Positions 30,182 through 38,154 of a stretch of 64,000 nucleotides of DNA are shown piece by piece (position 1 is the first letter of the stretch; every line of letters starts with the position of its first letter). A program made the position numbers and the translations under genes. The stretch comes from Nocardia iowensis (GTDB taxonomy: Bacteria; Actinomycetota; Actinomycetes; Mycobacteriales; Mycobacteriaceae): the NCBI RefSeq assembly GCF_019222765.1, contig NZ_CP078145.1, positions 5,642,001 to 5,706,000 of the forward strand, given 5' to 3'. The notes below the pieces were generated by a model. The model saw nothing but the letters and a program-made list of their open reading frames with translations, was not told the DNA's origin and did not search any database.

Positions 30182-31633
30182 ATGGAATTCATCGAACTGG
30201 CCGACTACCCGTTGCCGAGCGGCCGTGTGATCGAGTGGCTCCCGACTGCCACTTCACACTGGGCCGACTGGCCACGAGATACTCGCGCCGTTTCTTATAA
30301 CCACGAGCATCATCTTCGAGATGCGGTGGAGCACAGTCGAATACGAGACCGTCGCCACTACTGGCTCGGACACGCGTTCCGCATCGACGGACCGCTGGAT
30401 CCGCAGGCCTGGCGTAGCGCCTTCGATGCCTGGATCGACCGGCACGAAGGACTGCGCTCGCATGTCGCCATCGAGGGCGGCAAGCCGGCCAGGTACACCC
30501 TGCCGCCCGGTGAGATCCGGGTGCAGCCGGTCGACGCGGGCGCGCCCACCTCGACCATGGCGACATACCGCCTGGTCCACGGCCTGCTCGACGACGGCAC
30601 CTCACCGCTGCGGTGGCCGTCCTACGTCTGCGTGACCATTGCCGGTCGCGACGGCTTCACCGTGGTATTCGCGGCCGACCATTCGATCATGGACGGCTAC
30701 TCGACCATCTCCACCGGTGGCGAGCTGCACGCGCTCTACAACGCGGCTCGCGCGGGCGAAACGGCACAGCTGGTCGAGACCGGCAGCTACGTCGACTTCT
30801 CCCAGGACGAGCGCGTCCGCGCCGCCACGGCCACCGCGGACAACCCCGCGGTGGAGACCTGGCGCACGTTCTTTCCGGAGAACACCGAGAACGACCTGCC
30901 CTGCGGCACGCTCAGCAAGGTCGCCGCGGCACCGATCGAGCTCAACGGTCCCGCGGAGGCGCCGACGCGGCGGGTGGCGCAGCGCAACCTGTCGGTGGAG
31001 GTGCTCGACGCCGACGCGGCCGATGCCGCGTCGGTGGTCGCCAGGGAACACGGTCAGGGCTTGTTCGCCGCCCTGCTCGCCGCGTTCGCGGTGACGACCA
31101 CCGAACTCGGTGCGGGACGGGATTTCCGCACAGTGATCCCGCTGCATACCCGTACCGAGCCACAGTGGGTTGACACCCTCGGCTGGTTCGTCGGGCTCGC
31201 GCCGTTCCAGCTGGATTGCGGTCCGGCCCGCAATCTGTCCGACCTCATCACCCCGGCGGGCGAGGAGCTGCGGCGCACCCGCAGCGCGGCAACGGTGCCG
31301 TTCGCCAGGGTCTGCGAGCTGCTCGGCACTCGGCCGCGCATCTCGTTCATGGTGTCCTACATGGATGTTCGGGCGGCAGCGTCCGCCGCCACCTGGGCCG
31401 ATACCGACACCCGGTGGCTGCGCAGCCGCAATGTGTCCGCCGACGAGTTCTTCTTCTGGTTCCTTCGCACGCCACACGGCGTGACGCTCAACATGCGCTA
31501 CCCCGGCACCACCAAGGCGACGCGCGATATCCACCGCCATGTCCTGCGCATGCGCGATCTGCTCGCCGAGTTCACCCGCTATGGAGACGCCCGAATCCGT
31601 CCGATCGAAGGAGCGCCGCTGTCATGGAGATGA
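30182..31633 (+). CDS. Stand-alone condensation-domain acyltransferase-like protein 1
   Basis: This 483-residue protein has the fold pattern of NRPS condensation domains and PapA-type acyltransferases. The catalytic HxxxDG motif is HSIMDG at residues 167-172 (FAADHSIMDGYS), and GWFVGLAPFQLD corresponds to the conserved segment that lines the acceptor tunnel. No adenylation or carrier domain is attached. PapA relatives move acyl groups from CoA or carrier proteins onto lipid or sugar hydroxyls. GAAGGTG lies 4 nt before the ATG. Its end overlaps the next gene by 10 bp. Confidence 0.85.
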   Translation: MEFIELADYPLPSGRVIEWLPTATSHWADWPRDTRAVSYNHEHHLRDAVEHSRIRDRRHYWLGHAFRIDGPLDPQAWRSAFDAWIDRHEGLRSHVAIEGGKPARYTLPPGEIRVQPVDAGAPTSTMATYRLVHGLLDDGTSPLRWPSYVCVTIAGRDGFTVVFAADHSIMDGYSTISTGGELHALYNAARAGETAQLVETGSYVDFSQDERVRAATATADNPAVETWRTFFPENTENDLPCGTLSKVAAAPIELNGPAEAPTRRVAQRNLSVEVLDADAADAASVVAREHGQGLFAALLAAFAVTTTELGAGRDFRTVIPLHTRTEPQWVDTLGWFVGLAPFQLDCGPARNLSDLITPAGEELRRTRSAATVPFARVCELLGTRPRISFMVSYMDVRAAASAATWADTDTRWLRSRNVSADEFFFWFLRTPHGVTLNMRYPGTTKATRDIHRHVLRMRDLLAEFTRYGDARIRPIEGAPLSWR

Positions 31634-33075
31634 CCCTCACCGAAGACTGGTTGCCGAAGCCGGGCGTGCTGCTGGAATTCACTCCCACCGCGGCCAGCCG
31701 GGCGGCCACCGCGGCGGCCACGCCGTCCGACGCGCCCGCGACCTACGTGCAGGAGTCGCACATCCGCCGCTGGGCCGCGCGCAGGCATACCGCGGATCCG
31801 CTCGCGTCCGAGCTGTCGCTGTGCTTCTCCGTCGCCAGCCCGCTGGACGCGGACGCGCTGCGGCGCGCCTTCACCACGTTCCTGCAGCGTCACGAAAGCT
31901 TGCGGTCGTGGTTCGAGCTAGACGAGTCCGCAGGCAAGTTCGCGCTCACCCGCTACCTGCTCGAACCCGGCGCTGTCGAGCTGGAGACGACGACCGTCGG
32001 CGCCTTCGACTCCGGCGAGGAACTGCGCGACCTGCTGGTCGAGAAGTTCCATGCCAGTGCCGAGCCGATCAAGTGGCCGGCGTTCCTCTGCGGCGCCATC
32101 GATCACGGCGCCGACGGCTTCACCCTGGTCTACAACACCGACCACGCGTTCAGCGACGGCCTGTCGCTGGTCACCGCGATCTTCGAATTGCACGCCCTCT
32201 ACACGGCCTACTCGACCGGTCAGGAGCCCGTGCTGCTCCCGGTGGGCAGCTACGTGGAGTTCGCGCGGAACGAGCGGGCCGCGGTGGCCGCCAATCCGCC
32301 CGAACTGGACAAGCTCGCCACCCTGATCGCCGACAGCCTGGACAAGGTGCGGCCGCTGCCGATCGACCTCGGACTCGCCCCCGGTGAGCTCGCCGACAGC
32401 AGGGGAACCAAGGTCGATCTGCTCGATGCCGCCGAATGCGAGGCGTTCTCGGAGGCGTGCAAGGCCGCGGGTGGTTCGTTCTCGGCGGGCCTGTTCGCCG
32501 CGATCGCCCTGGCCGAGCTCGAATTCGCCGGGCGCACCCACTATCTCGGCCTCAATGTGGTCGGCACCAGGCAGGAGCCGCAGTATCAGCTCGCACAGGG
32601 TTGGTTCATCAACCTGCTGCCGATCTCGTTCGAGGTCGACCCGACCGACCACTTCACCGATCTCATCGGCCGCGCCGGTGTCGCGCTCGACTGGGTGAAA
32701 CCCCTGGCGAGCGTGCCGATTCACGCCGCACTGGAGCGGGCCGCCGAGCTGACCGGCGCATCGGTGCCCGCCACGACGGACTGGCCTTGGGTGTCGTACA
32801 TGGATGTGCGCGCGATTTCCGGTGCGGCACTGGAGAACGCGCTGCCCAACGTGCACGGGATCAACGGTCTCGGCTCCCGCGCCCGGATGGGCCAGACCTC
32901 GCCCATGTGGTTCAGCCGGGAGCTGGACCGCCTGCACGTCAGCATGATGTTCCCGGACACCCCGGCCGCGGCGACATCGGCGGCGGCCTATCTGGATTCG
33001 ATCCGCACCGCCCTGCGCGCCATCGCCACCACCGGCGAGTACACCGCGACCACACCGGATTTCGCGAGGTCATAA
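31624..33075 (+). CDS. Stand-alone condensation-domain acyltransferase-like protein 2
   Basis: This 483-residue paralog of the preceding gene carries the catalytic motif HAFSDG at residues 174-179 (YNTDHAFSDGLS) and the matching GWFINLLPISFEV segment. The ATG at 31624 overlaps the end of the first gene by 10 bp, and its stop shares one base with the ATG of the third, so the three are translationally coupled. Sequence divergence between the paralogs suggests different substrates rather than simple gene dosage. Confidence 0.86.
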   Translation: MEMTLTEDWLPKPGVLLEFTPTAASRAATAAATPSDAPATYVQESHIRRWAARRHTADPLASELSLCFSVASPLDADALRRAFTTFLQRHESLRSWFELDESAGKFALTRYLLEPGAVELETTTVGAFDSGEELRDLLVEKFHASAEPIKWPAFLCGAIDHGADGFTLVYNTDHAFSDGLSLVTAIFELHALYTAYSTGQEPVLLPVGSYVEFARNERAAVAANPPELDKLATLIADSLDKVRPLPIDLGLAPGELADSRGTKVDLLDAAECEAFSEACKAAGGSFSAGLFAAIALAELEFAGRTHYLGLNVVGTRQEPQYQLAQGWFINLLPISFEVDPTDHFTDLIGRAGVALDWVKPLASVPIHAALERAAELTGASVPATTDWPWVSYMDVRAISGAALENALPNVHGINGLGSRARMGQTSPMWFSRELDRLHVSMMFPDTPAAATSAAAYLDSIRTALRAIATTGEYTATTPDFARS

Positions 33076-34454
33076 TGCAGCTGCTGTTTCTCGACCAGCT
33101 GAGCGCGCCGCCGGGCACCCTGCTCGAGTGGACCGCGCTCGCCGAGCCCGGCCCCACGCCGGACGCGACGCCCCCCTCCGCCAACCAGTCCATCCATCTG
33201 TCCTCGGCCGGACCGACCACCTGGCTCGCCGCCACCTTCGACGTGGCCGGTCCGATCGACGAATCCGCACTGCAGACGGCGTTCTCGGCGTGGCTGCCGC
33301 GCCACGACGCGCTGCACTGCAGCTTCGAACCACCGCGGGACGGCAAGCCGCCGTCGGTGCACGTGGTGATGGACACCGACATCCGGCTGGTCCCCCAGCA
33401 GGCCGTCGAAACCGCGTCCACCGAGGAGCTGCGCGCGGTGCTCGGCGCGCGGCTCGATCAGGCCTGCTCGCCGTTCAGTTTCGCGCCGTATTTCCTCGGC
33501 GCGGTCAGCAGGCCCGAAACGTCCACCATTGTCTGCGGTTTCGACCATGCCGTGTGCGATGCCTGGTCGATCACCATCGCGGTGGCCGAACTGGACGAGC
33601 TGTACCGGGCCGCCTGCGAAGACGGCCACGACGGTGCCGTCGCGGCCGCCGACCGGCTGCCCGAACCGGGCAGTTTCCTGTCCTATTCGACCCGGGAAGC
33701 CGCCATTCCGGCGGCGGCCACCGGCCCGCTGATTCGTGCGTGGCGTGACTTCTTGCACGCCGCGGGCAACGATCTGCCGCACTTCCCGCTCGATCTGGGC
33801 CTGCCCGCCGGGTCGGTGGCCCCGTTCGGCAGCGATGTGCGGTTGCTGCTCGGCGCCATGGCCACCGATGCGCTGCACCGCAAGTCGCGGGCGGACGGAT
33901 ATTCGATGTTCGCGGCGCTGCTCGCTGCGGTGGCGATGGCCGCGGCCGAGCTCGGCGGGCGCACCGGGACCGACCTGGTGTTCCCGGTGCATACCCGGCG
34001 AGAGCCGCGGCACCACAACACCTTCGGCTGGCTGGTGTCGAACGCGCCGGCGCATGTGCCGGTGGCGCACGACTTCTGCGCCACCGCGCAGGCCGCCGAC
34101 GACGCGGTCCGGGCAGGACAGCGCTTGGCGCAGGTCCCGGCGAACCGGGTACTCGCCGCGATGGGCAGCGACCTGAAGCGGACGAGGCAGGATCTGTTCA
34201 GCGTCTCCTACACCGACTACCGGCGACTACCCGGCGGTTCGCGCAGCGACACCACCCGCACGGTGCCCCGAAATCCGGCCCAGCTCAGCCGCTGCGCGCC
34301 GTTGGACGACGTGCAGATGTGGTTCACCCGCACCGACGACGGGCTCGCGCTGCGCACCCGTTTCCCCGCGACACCCACCGCCGGGCCGTTGATCGCCGAG
34401 TTCCTCGACAAGGTCGCCGCGACCTTGTCCACCGCGATCTCGGTTCGGGTATGA
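33075..34454 (+). CDS. Stand-alone condensation-domain-like protein 3 (HxxxDA variant)
   Basis: This 459-residue paralog is the last of the three. The active-site motif reads HAVCDA at residues 158-163 (GFDHAVCDAWS): His and Asp are kept, but the usual Gly is Ala. GWLVSNAPAHV matches the tunnel segment. It may be active with altered specificity, or a non-catalytic partner of the other two. Its ATG overlaps the previous stop (TAATG). No other domain is attached. Confidence 0.82.
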   Translation: MQLLFLDQLSAPPGTLLEWTALAEPGPTPDATPPSANQSIHLSSAGPTTWLAATFDVAGPIDESALQTAFSAWLPRHDALHCSFEPPRDGKPPSVHVVMDTDIRLVPQQAVETASTEELRAVLGARLDQACSPFSFAPYFLGAVSRPETSTIVCGFDHAVCDAWSITIAVAELDELYRAACEDGHDGAVAAADRLPEPGSFLSYSTREAAIPAAATGPLIRAWRDFLHAAGNDLPHFPLDLGLPAGSVAPFGSDVRLLLGAMATDALHRKSRADGYSMFAALLAAVAMAAAELGGRTGTDLVFPVHTRREPRHHNTFGWLVSNAPAHVPVAHDFCATAQAADDAVRAGQRLAQVPANRVLAAMGSDLKRTRQDLFSVSYTDYRRLPGGSRSDTTRTVPRNPAQLSRCAPLDDVQMWFTRTDDGLALRTRFPATPTAGPLIAEFLDKVAATLSTAISVRV

Positions 34455-34560
34455 AGACTCCTCGACCATCCACAAAGCACAACTGCGCTTCAGCCCGACC
34501 CGTTAGGCTCAGCGCAGGAACCAGCGAGAGATTTCTCGTGAAAGCCGGGAGCGTCCGAAG

Positions 34561-35421
34561 ATGAAGGCTCTGGTCAGCAACGACTTCTCGACGTCACCGG
34601 ACGCCGAAGCCCCCGACGGACCGCAGTGGCAGGGCAGCGCACTACTGCGGCCGGGCATCCTGGCCTTCGCCGGGGAAATCCTGCCGACGGAACTCCATGC
34701 CCACCACGCCGTGCAGGTCGTCGCCGCCTGCACCCCCGTAGTCATCGTGGACGGTAGCGGGGTGCGGCGGCAGGGCACGCACATCATCGTGCCCACCGAC
34801 GCGCCGCACCGGGTCTGTGTCGGCGCCACGCACGGCATCGCCGTCTACCTCGACCCGGAAACCGTCGCCGGTGCGGCCGCCGACCGGCGGGCGCACCTGC
34901 ACGGCTGGGCGCAGCCGCTAAGTGTCGATCCGGCAGACGCGCCCGGCGTCGATCGAACACACACGCCCGGCGTCGATCGAACACACACGCCCGGCGTCGA
35001 TCGAACACAGCGCCAACTCGCCGGGCACGTGGCCGACGTCCTCGCGGATCTCCTGCGGGACAACGCGGCACCGTCCACCGACGATCGGCAGGGTGTGGTG
35101 GCCGCGGCCTTGCAGTTGCTGCCCGACCTGGTCCGGGACGGCTCGGTCCGCGGCTCGGATGTGGCACGCCAACTGGGCATTTCGGCGACCCGGCTCACCC
35201 ACCTGTTCACCGAACAGGTGGGCATTCCGTTGCGCCGCTACATCCTCTGGCTACGTCTGCACATCGCGATGACGCGGGTGATGGCGGGCGACGATGTGAC
35301 CACCGCGGCCGCCGCGGCCGGTTTCACCGACAGCGCCCACCTGACCCGCACCTGTCGGCGCACCTTCGGGCTGCCGCCGTCGATGATGAGCCGCGAGGTC
35401 GACTGGGATATCGGACTCTGA
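34561..35421 (+). CDS. AraC-family transcriptional regulator with tandem-repeat linker
   Basis: This 286-residue protein has an N-terminal cupin-like sensing part (HAHHAVQVVAACTP) and a C-terminal AraC DNA-binding domain with two HTH motifs (SDVARQLGISATRLTHLFTE and VTTAAAAAGFTDSAHLTRTCRRTFG). The linker contains three in-frame PGVDRTH/Q units encoded by a 24-bp tandem repeat. It lies 106 bp after the third condensation-domain gene on the same strand, so it may control that operon. Confidence 0.87.
   Translation: MKALVSNDFSTSPDAEAPDGPQWQGSALLRPGILAFAGEILPTELHAHHAVQVVAACTPVVIVDGSGVRRQGTHIIVPTDAPHRVCVGATHGIAVYLDPETVAGAAADRRAHLHGWAQPLSVDPADAPGVDRTHTPGVDRTHTPGVDRTQRQLAGHVADVLADLLRDNAAPSTDDRQGVVAAALQLLPDLVRDGSVRGSDVARQLGISATRLTHLFTEQVGIPLRRYILWLRLHIAMTRVMAGDDVTTAAAAAGFTDSAHLTRTCRRTFGLPPSMMSREVDWDIGL
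34940..35009 (+). repeat. 24-bp tandem repeat, 2.9 copies, inside the AraC gene
   Basis: The unit starts CGCCCGGCGTCGATCGAACA and runs 34940-34963, 34964-34987 and 34988-35009; the copies are identical over their shared length. Being a multiple of three, it keeps the frame and encodes an eight-residue repeat in the linker between sensor and DNA-binding domains. Confidence 0.92.
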
Positions 35422-35445
35422 GCTGACAGGACGTATGCTCGGAGG

Positions 35446-35745
35446 ATGATCACGCGCGCTCGGCTGATGACGTATGCGGTTGTCGCATTCGTCCTGCCCG
35501 CGCTCGTGCTGTTCGCGATACCGGCCGGTGAGCCGGGATCGGTGGCCGTCGTCGGCATGGTCGCGGCGTCGCTGTTCGTCGCGTTCGCCACGCTGCACAC
35601 CGCCGCCGGTCTGCCGCTCCCCCAGGTCGGTTCGGGTCCGCCGCCGTCCGCGCAACGGCGCCGACGTGGCTCTTTCCTGCGCCAGAGCAATCCCGACACC
35701 CCCGGGCGTCCACGCCCACGAGCACCAGGGTTCGCGACCGCCTGA
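35446..35745 (+). CDS. Small membrane protein, DUF6412-like
   Basis: This 99-residue protein has two hydrophobic segments (LMTYAVVAFVLPALVLFAIP and SVAVVGMVAASLFVAFATL) and a basic Pro/Arg-rich tail. It matches what is found next to a YidC/Oxa1 gene in related genomes (DUF6412 family, from memory). TATGCT lies 6 nt before the ATG, and CGGAGG is directly adjacent, too close to act as a normal ribosome binding site, so a leaderless mRNA is likely. The YidC gene follows after 94 bp. Confidence 0.72.
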   Translation: MITRARLMTYAVVAFVLPALVLFAIPAGEPGSVAVVGMVAASLFVAFATLHTAAGLPLPQVGSGPPPSAQRRRRGSFLRQSNPDTPGRPRPRAPGFATA

Positions 35746-35839
35746 CGTCCACTCCGCAGCTGCTGCGGGGTGCCGTCGGCGTTGTCGTCGAACCCTTCCG
35801 TTCTCGTGCGCGCACGCACGCCCACAGTCAGGTGCTCTC

Positions 35840-36724
35840 ATGCTCGACTTCGTCTACTACCCCGTGTCCGCCATTCTCTGGCTCTGGCACTACGCCTTCG
35901 CCGCCGTCCTCGGACCCGCCAGTGCACTCGCCTGGGTGCTTTCGGTGGCTTTTCTCGTCCTCACTCTTCGCGCTGCCCTTTTTGTGCCATTTCTAAAGCA
36001 GGCTCGCACGCAAGCGATTGTTAAAAAATTGCAGCCGAAGGTCGCTGGGTTGAAACAAAAATACGCAAACGATCGTCGCCGCCAGGCGACCGAGCTACAG
36101 AAATTGTATAAAGACAATGGCATCAATAGCTTCGCGACACTGATTCCGCTCATCGGTCAGCTATTTGTCTTCGCCGGGTTGTTCCATGTGCTGCGCTCGT
36201 TCGACCGCACCGCCGCACTCGGACACCTGCCGTTCCAGGCAATCGCGACACCGATGACACCCGAGCAAAACGCCGCGACACCCAATTACGTGTTCGGCGC
36301 CACCGATGTCCAGTCGTTCCTACAGGCGAAAATCTTCGGTGCACCGCTGTCGGCCACCGTCGCGGGCGCTGGCGACCTGCTGGCAACGGTGGCCGTCATC
36401 GCCATCCCGTTGACCTTGATCGCCGCTGTAGCAACACATTTCACCGCCCGGGCGTCACTGTCCCGGCAGGACACCCCCACCCAGTTCGCCTTCATGCGCC
36501 CGCTCACCCTGTGGGCGTTCCCGGCGGCTGCCCTCGTCGGCGGCGCCCTACTCCCGGTGGCGATCCTGCTCTACTTCGTCACCAACAACGCCTGGACCCT
36601 GGCCCAACAACACTTCGTCTACCACCGTCTCGACGCCGAAGCCGCCGCCGAAGCACAACGCACGGCCGCCGTCCGCGCGGCATCGGCCCCGAAACCCGGC
36701 GCCAAGCCGGTCCGCCGCCGCTAG
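35840..36724 (+). CDS. YidC/Oxa1 family membrane protein insertase (accessory paralog)
   Basis: This 294-residue protein has the five-helix YidC/Oxa1 core: an N-terminal helix, the charged cytoplasmic hairpin (LQPKVAGLKQKYANDRRRQATELQKLYKDNGIN), then FATLIPLIGQLFVFAGLFHVLR and three further helices. YidC inserts membrane proteins and helps fold them. It is not in the rnpA-yidC-jag context of the housekeeping copy, so it is probably a second insertase. Codons across 35,950-36,150 are unusually AT-rich for this genome. A hairpin overlaps its stop codon. Confidence 0.88.
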   Translation: MLDFVYYPVSAILWLWHYAFAAVLGPASALAWVLSVAFLVLTLRAALFVPFLKQARTQAIVKKLQPKVAGLKQKYANDRRRQATELQKLYKDNGINSFATLIPLIGQLFVFAGLFHVLRSFDRTAALGHLPFQAIATPMTPEQNAATPNYVFGATDVQSFLQAKIFGAPLSATVAGAGDLLATVAVIAIPLTLIAAVATHFTARASLSRQDTPTQFAFMRPLTLWAFPAAALVGGALLPVAILLYFVTNNAWTLAQQHFVYHRLDAEAAAEAQRTAAVRAASAPKPGAKPVRRR

Positions 36725-36749
36725 CGGTTGACGGCGGCGTCAACCCGCT
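36723..36749 (+). terminator. Hairpin terminator of the YidC gene
   Basis: GTTGACG/CGTCAAC form the core of a stem with a 4-nt loop (36727-36744), extended by G-C and, after a one-base bulge, by AGC/GCT. It overlaps the YidC stop codon and borders the SRPBCC remnant on the other strand. Confidence 0.5.
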
Positions 36750-36983
36750 TCACATGGTGTCGAGTGCCTTGCCGAGGTTTCGGACGACGGTGGGCCAGCC
36801 GCTGCCCATGATGCTGCGGGACAGCTGCTGGACCGGGTCGTCGGGGTCGAAGCCGCTGTGCCGCAACAGGACCCGGGTGCCGCAGCCTTCCGGGTGCAGG
36901 GTCCAGGTGATCCGCCAGTCGGCGGGGTGGGCGGCGGTGGCATCGGCCCAACTGATCTGTAGCCGCTCGGCCTCCGCATCGGC
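36750..36983 (-). pseudogene. SRPBCC (Aha1-like) protein, C-terminal remnant
   Basis: In the minus-strand frame ending at the TGA 36750-36752 I read a typical SRPBCC C-terminus: WRITWTLHPEGCGTRVLL, RHSGFDPDD and then MGSGWPTVVRNLGKALDTM. This is about 75 residues of a family whose members are usually 140-160 long. The N-terminal half is missing: directly upstream lies the end of the nitroreductase-fold gene, and the frame has no ATG, GTG or TTG before the next stop. It is therefore a deletion remnant rather than an intact gene. Confidence 0.65.
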
Positions 36984-36984
36984 C

Positions 36985-37368
36985 CTACTCGCGCACAGGC
37001 CGGGCTTCGACGTAGTACTCGGCCGACAATGCCTTCAGCCACGGGCGGACGAGCGGTGGCGCCCACTGCACCGACGGGTCGTGCCGCACCGCGGGATCGC
37101 CAAGTTCGATTGCGTGACCGCGCGTATGCAGAATGAAACTGCCTGCGGCACAGATGTTTTTAACCCAGTCGGCATTGCGACCGTAGGTCAGCGAGATGCG
37201 GTATACGCCATCGCGTTCGAACACGGCGACCGGAGTTCGATAGTCCCGCCCGGACTTTCGGCCCTTGTGCCGCAAGATGGCGAAGCCGGGAGCACGACCC
37301 GCGAACAGGCCCGCCGCGGGATTGGTGGCATGCCGGTTGAATTTCGCCAGTGCGCGGGGAAGCACCAT
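36985..37368 (-). CDS. Nitroreductase-fold deazaflavin-dependent oxidoreductase (DDN family)
   Basis: This 127-residue split-barrel protein has GRKSGRDYRTPVAVFERDGVY and LTYGRNADWVKNICAAG, the F420-binding pattern of the deazaflavin-dependent nitroreductase family. Members use reduced F420 to reduce quinones or other electrophiles. The ATG at 37368 is close to and divergent from the NUDIX gene. The SRPBCC remnant abuts its 3' end. Confidence 0.85.
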   Translation of the reverse strand: MVLPRALAKFNRHATNPAAGLFAGRAPGFAILRHKGRKSGRDYRTPVAVFERDGVYRISLTYGRNADWVKNICAAGSFILHTRGHAIELGDPAVRHDPSVQWAPPLVRPWLKALSAEYYVEARPVRE

Positions 37369-37420
37369 CGGCGCGGTCCTCTCTCGAGATGGCGTGCTGA
37401 GCTCACGTTACCCTCGAGCG

Positions 37421-37969
37421 GTGTCAGCGCAGCCGGAACGTGTCCAGCAGAAGTCCGAGATGATCGCCGTCTACGACGCGGCCGGTCGAGTGGTCGGCGC
37501 GGCCGATCGGGCCGCGGTCTACCGCGACGGATTGTGGCACGCCAGTGCCGGTGTGCTGGTCCGATCCGGCGACGGCGAGCGGATCTACGTGCACCGCCGC
37601 ACCGACACCAAGATGGTCTTCGCGGGCATGCACGACTGCCTGGCAGGCGGCGTGGTCGGCCCGGGGGAATCCCCGAGGAAGACGGCCTTGCGCGAACTCG
37701 CCGAAGAACTCGGCATCACGCTCACCGGCGCCGATCCGGCACCCCGGCCGGTGGCCGAAGTCGCGTGGGATGGCGAATGGCAGGGCAAACCCATGCGCTG
37801 CCACCTGTTCGGCTACGAACTGCGCTACGACGGCCCGATCCGCCACCAGCCGGAGGAGATCGTCGACGGCTGGTGGTGGACCGACGCGGAACTGCGCGCC
37901 CACCTCGCCGACCCGGACTGGCCGTTCGTGCCGGACACCCGGGTGCTCGTCGACGATCTGCTCACCTGA
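37421..37969 (+). CDS. NUDIX hydrolase
   Basis: This 182-residue protein has the Nudix box in recognisable form (GGVVGPGESPRKTALRELAEELGI), in an IDI-like variant that begins with a substrate-activation domain (VYDAAGRVVGAADRAAVYRDGLWH). Such enzymes hydrolyse nucleoside diphosphate-linked compounds; the substrate is unknown. The GTG at 37421 is preceded by TACCCT at 6 nt (37409-37414), suggesting leaderless transcription. The alternative ATG at 37460 would remove 13 residues. Confidence 0.88.
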   Translation: MSAQPERVQQKSEMIAVYDAAGRVVGAADRAAVYRDGLWHASAGVLVRSGDGERIYVHRRTDTKMVFAGMHDCLAGGVVGPGESPRKTALRELAEELGITLTGADPAPRPVAEVAWDGEWQGKPMRCHLFGYELRYDGPIRHQPEEIVDGWWWTDAELRAHLADPDWPFVPDTRVLVDDLLT

Positions 37970-38009
37970 GCGCGCTACGCGCGAGCCCTCGGCTTACTCG
38001 GCGACGCGA

Positions 38010-38081
38010 TCAGGCCGCGCTGCCGCTGCCTGCCTGCAGCATGGTGGTGAAGATACTGACGACGACATCGAACAGTTCCAT
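38010..38081 (-). CDS. Possible 23-residue hydrophobic peptide
   Basis: A short frame starts at ATG 38081 with GGAG 6 nt upstream and encodes MELFDVVVSIFTTMLQAG followed by a small-residue tail. It lies 73 bp after the AIM24 gene on the same strand, beyond a perfect ATCGATG/CATCGAT inverted repeat (38101-38139). The peptide is amphipathic or weakly hydrophobic. I do not recognise a family, and chance cannot be excluded. Confidence 0.3.
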   Translation of the reverse strand: MELFDVVVSIFTTMLQAGSGSAA

Positions 38082-38154
38082 GGTTCTCCATTTGTCGGGT
38101 ATCGATGGGGCACCGGAACTTTGACGACCGGCATCGATCCTCGCCGCGCCGGTT

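Noticed and set aside
36019..36032. A-rich run in the YidC gene as a possible programmed frameshift site
   Set aside because: The downstream frame remains the normal YidC sequence to a full-length end, so no frameshift is needed.
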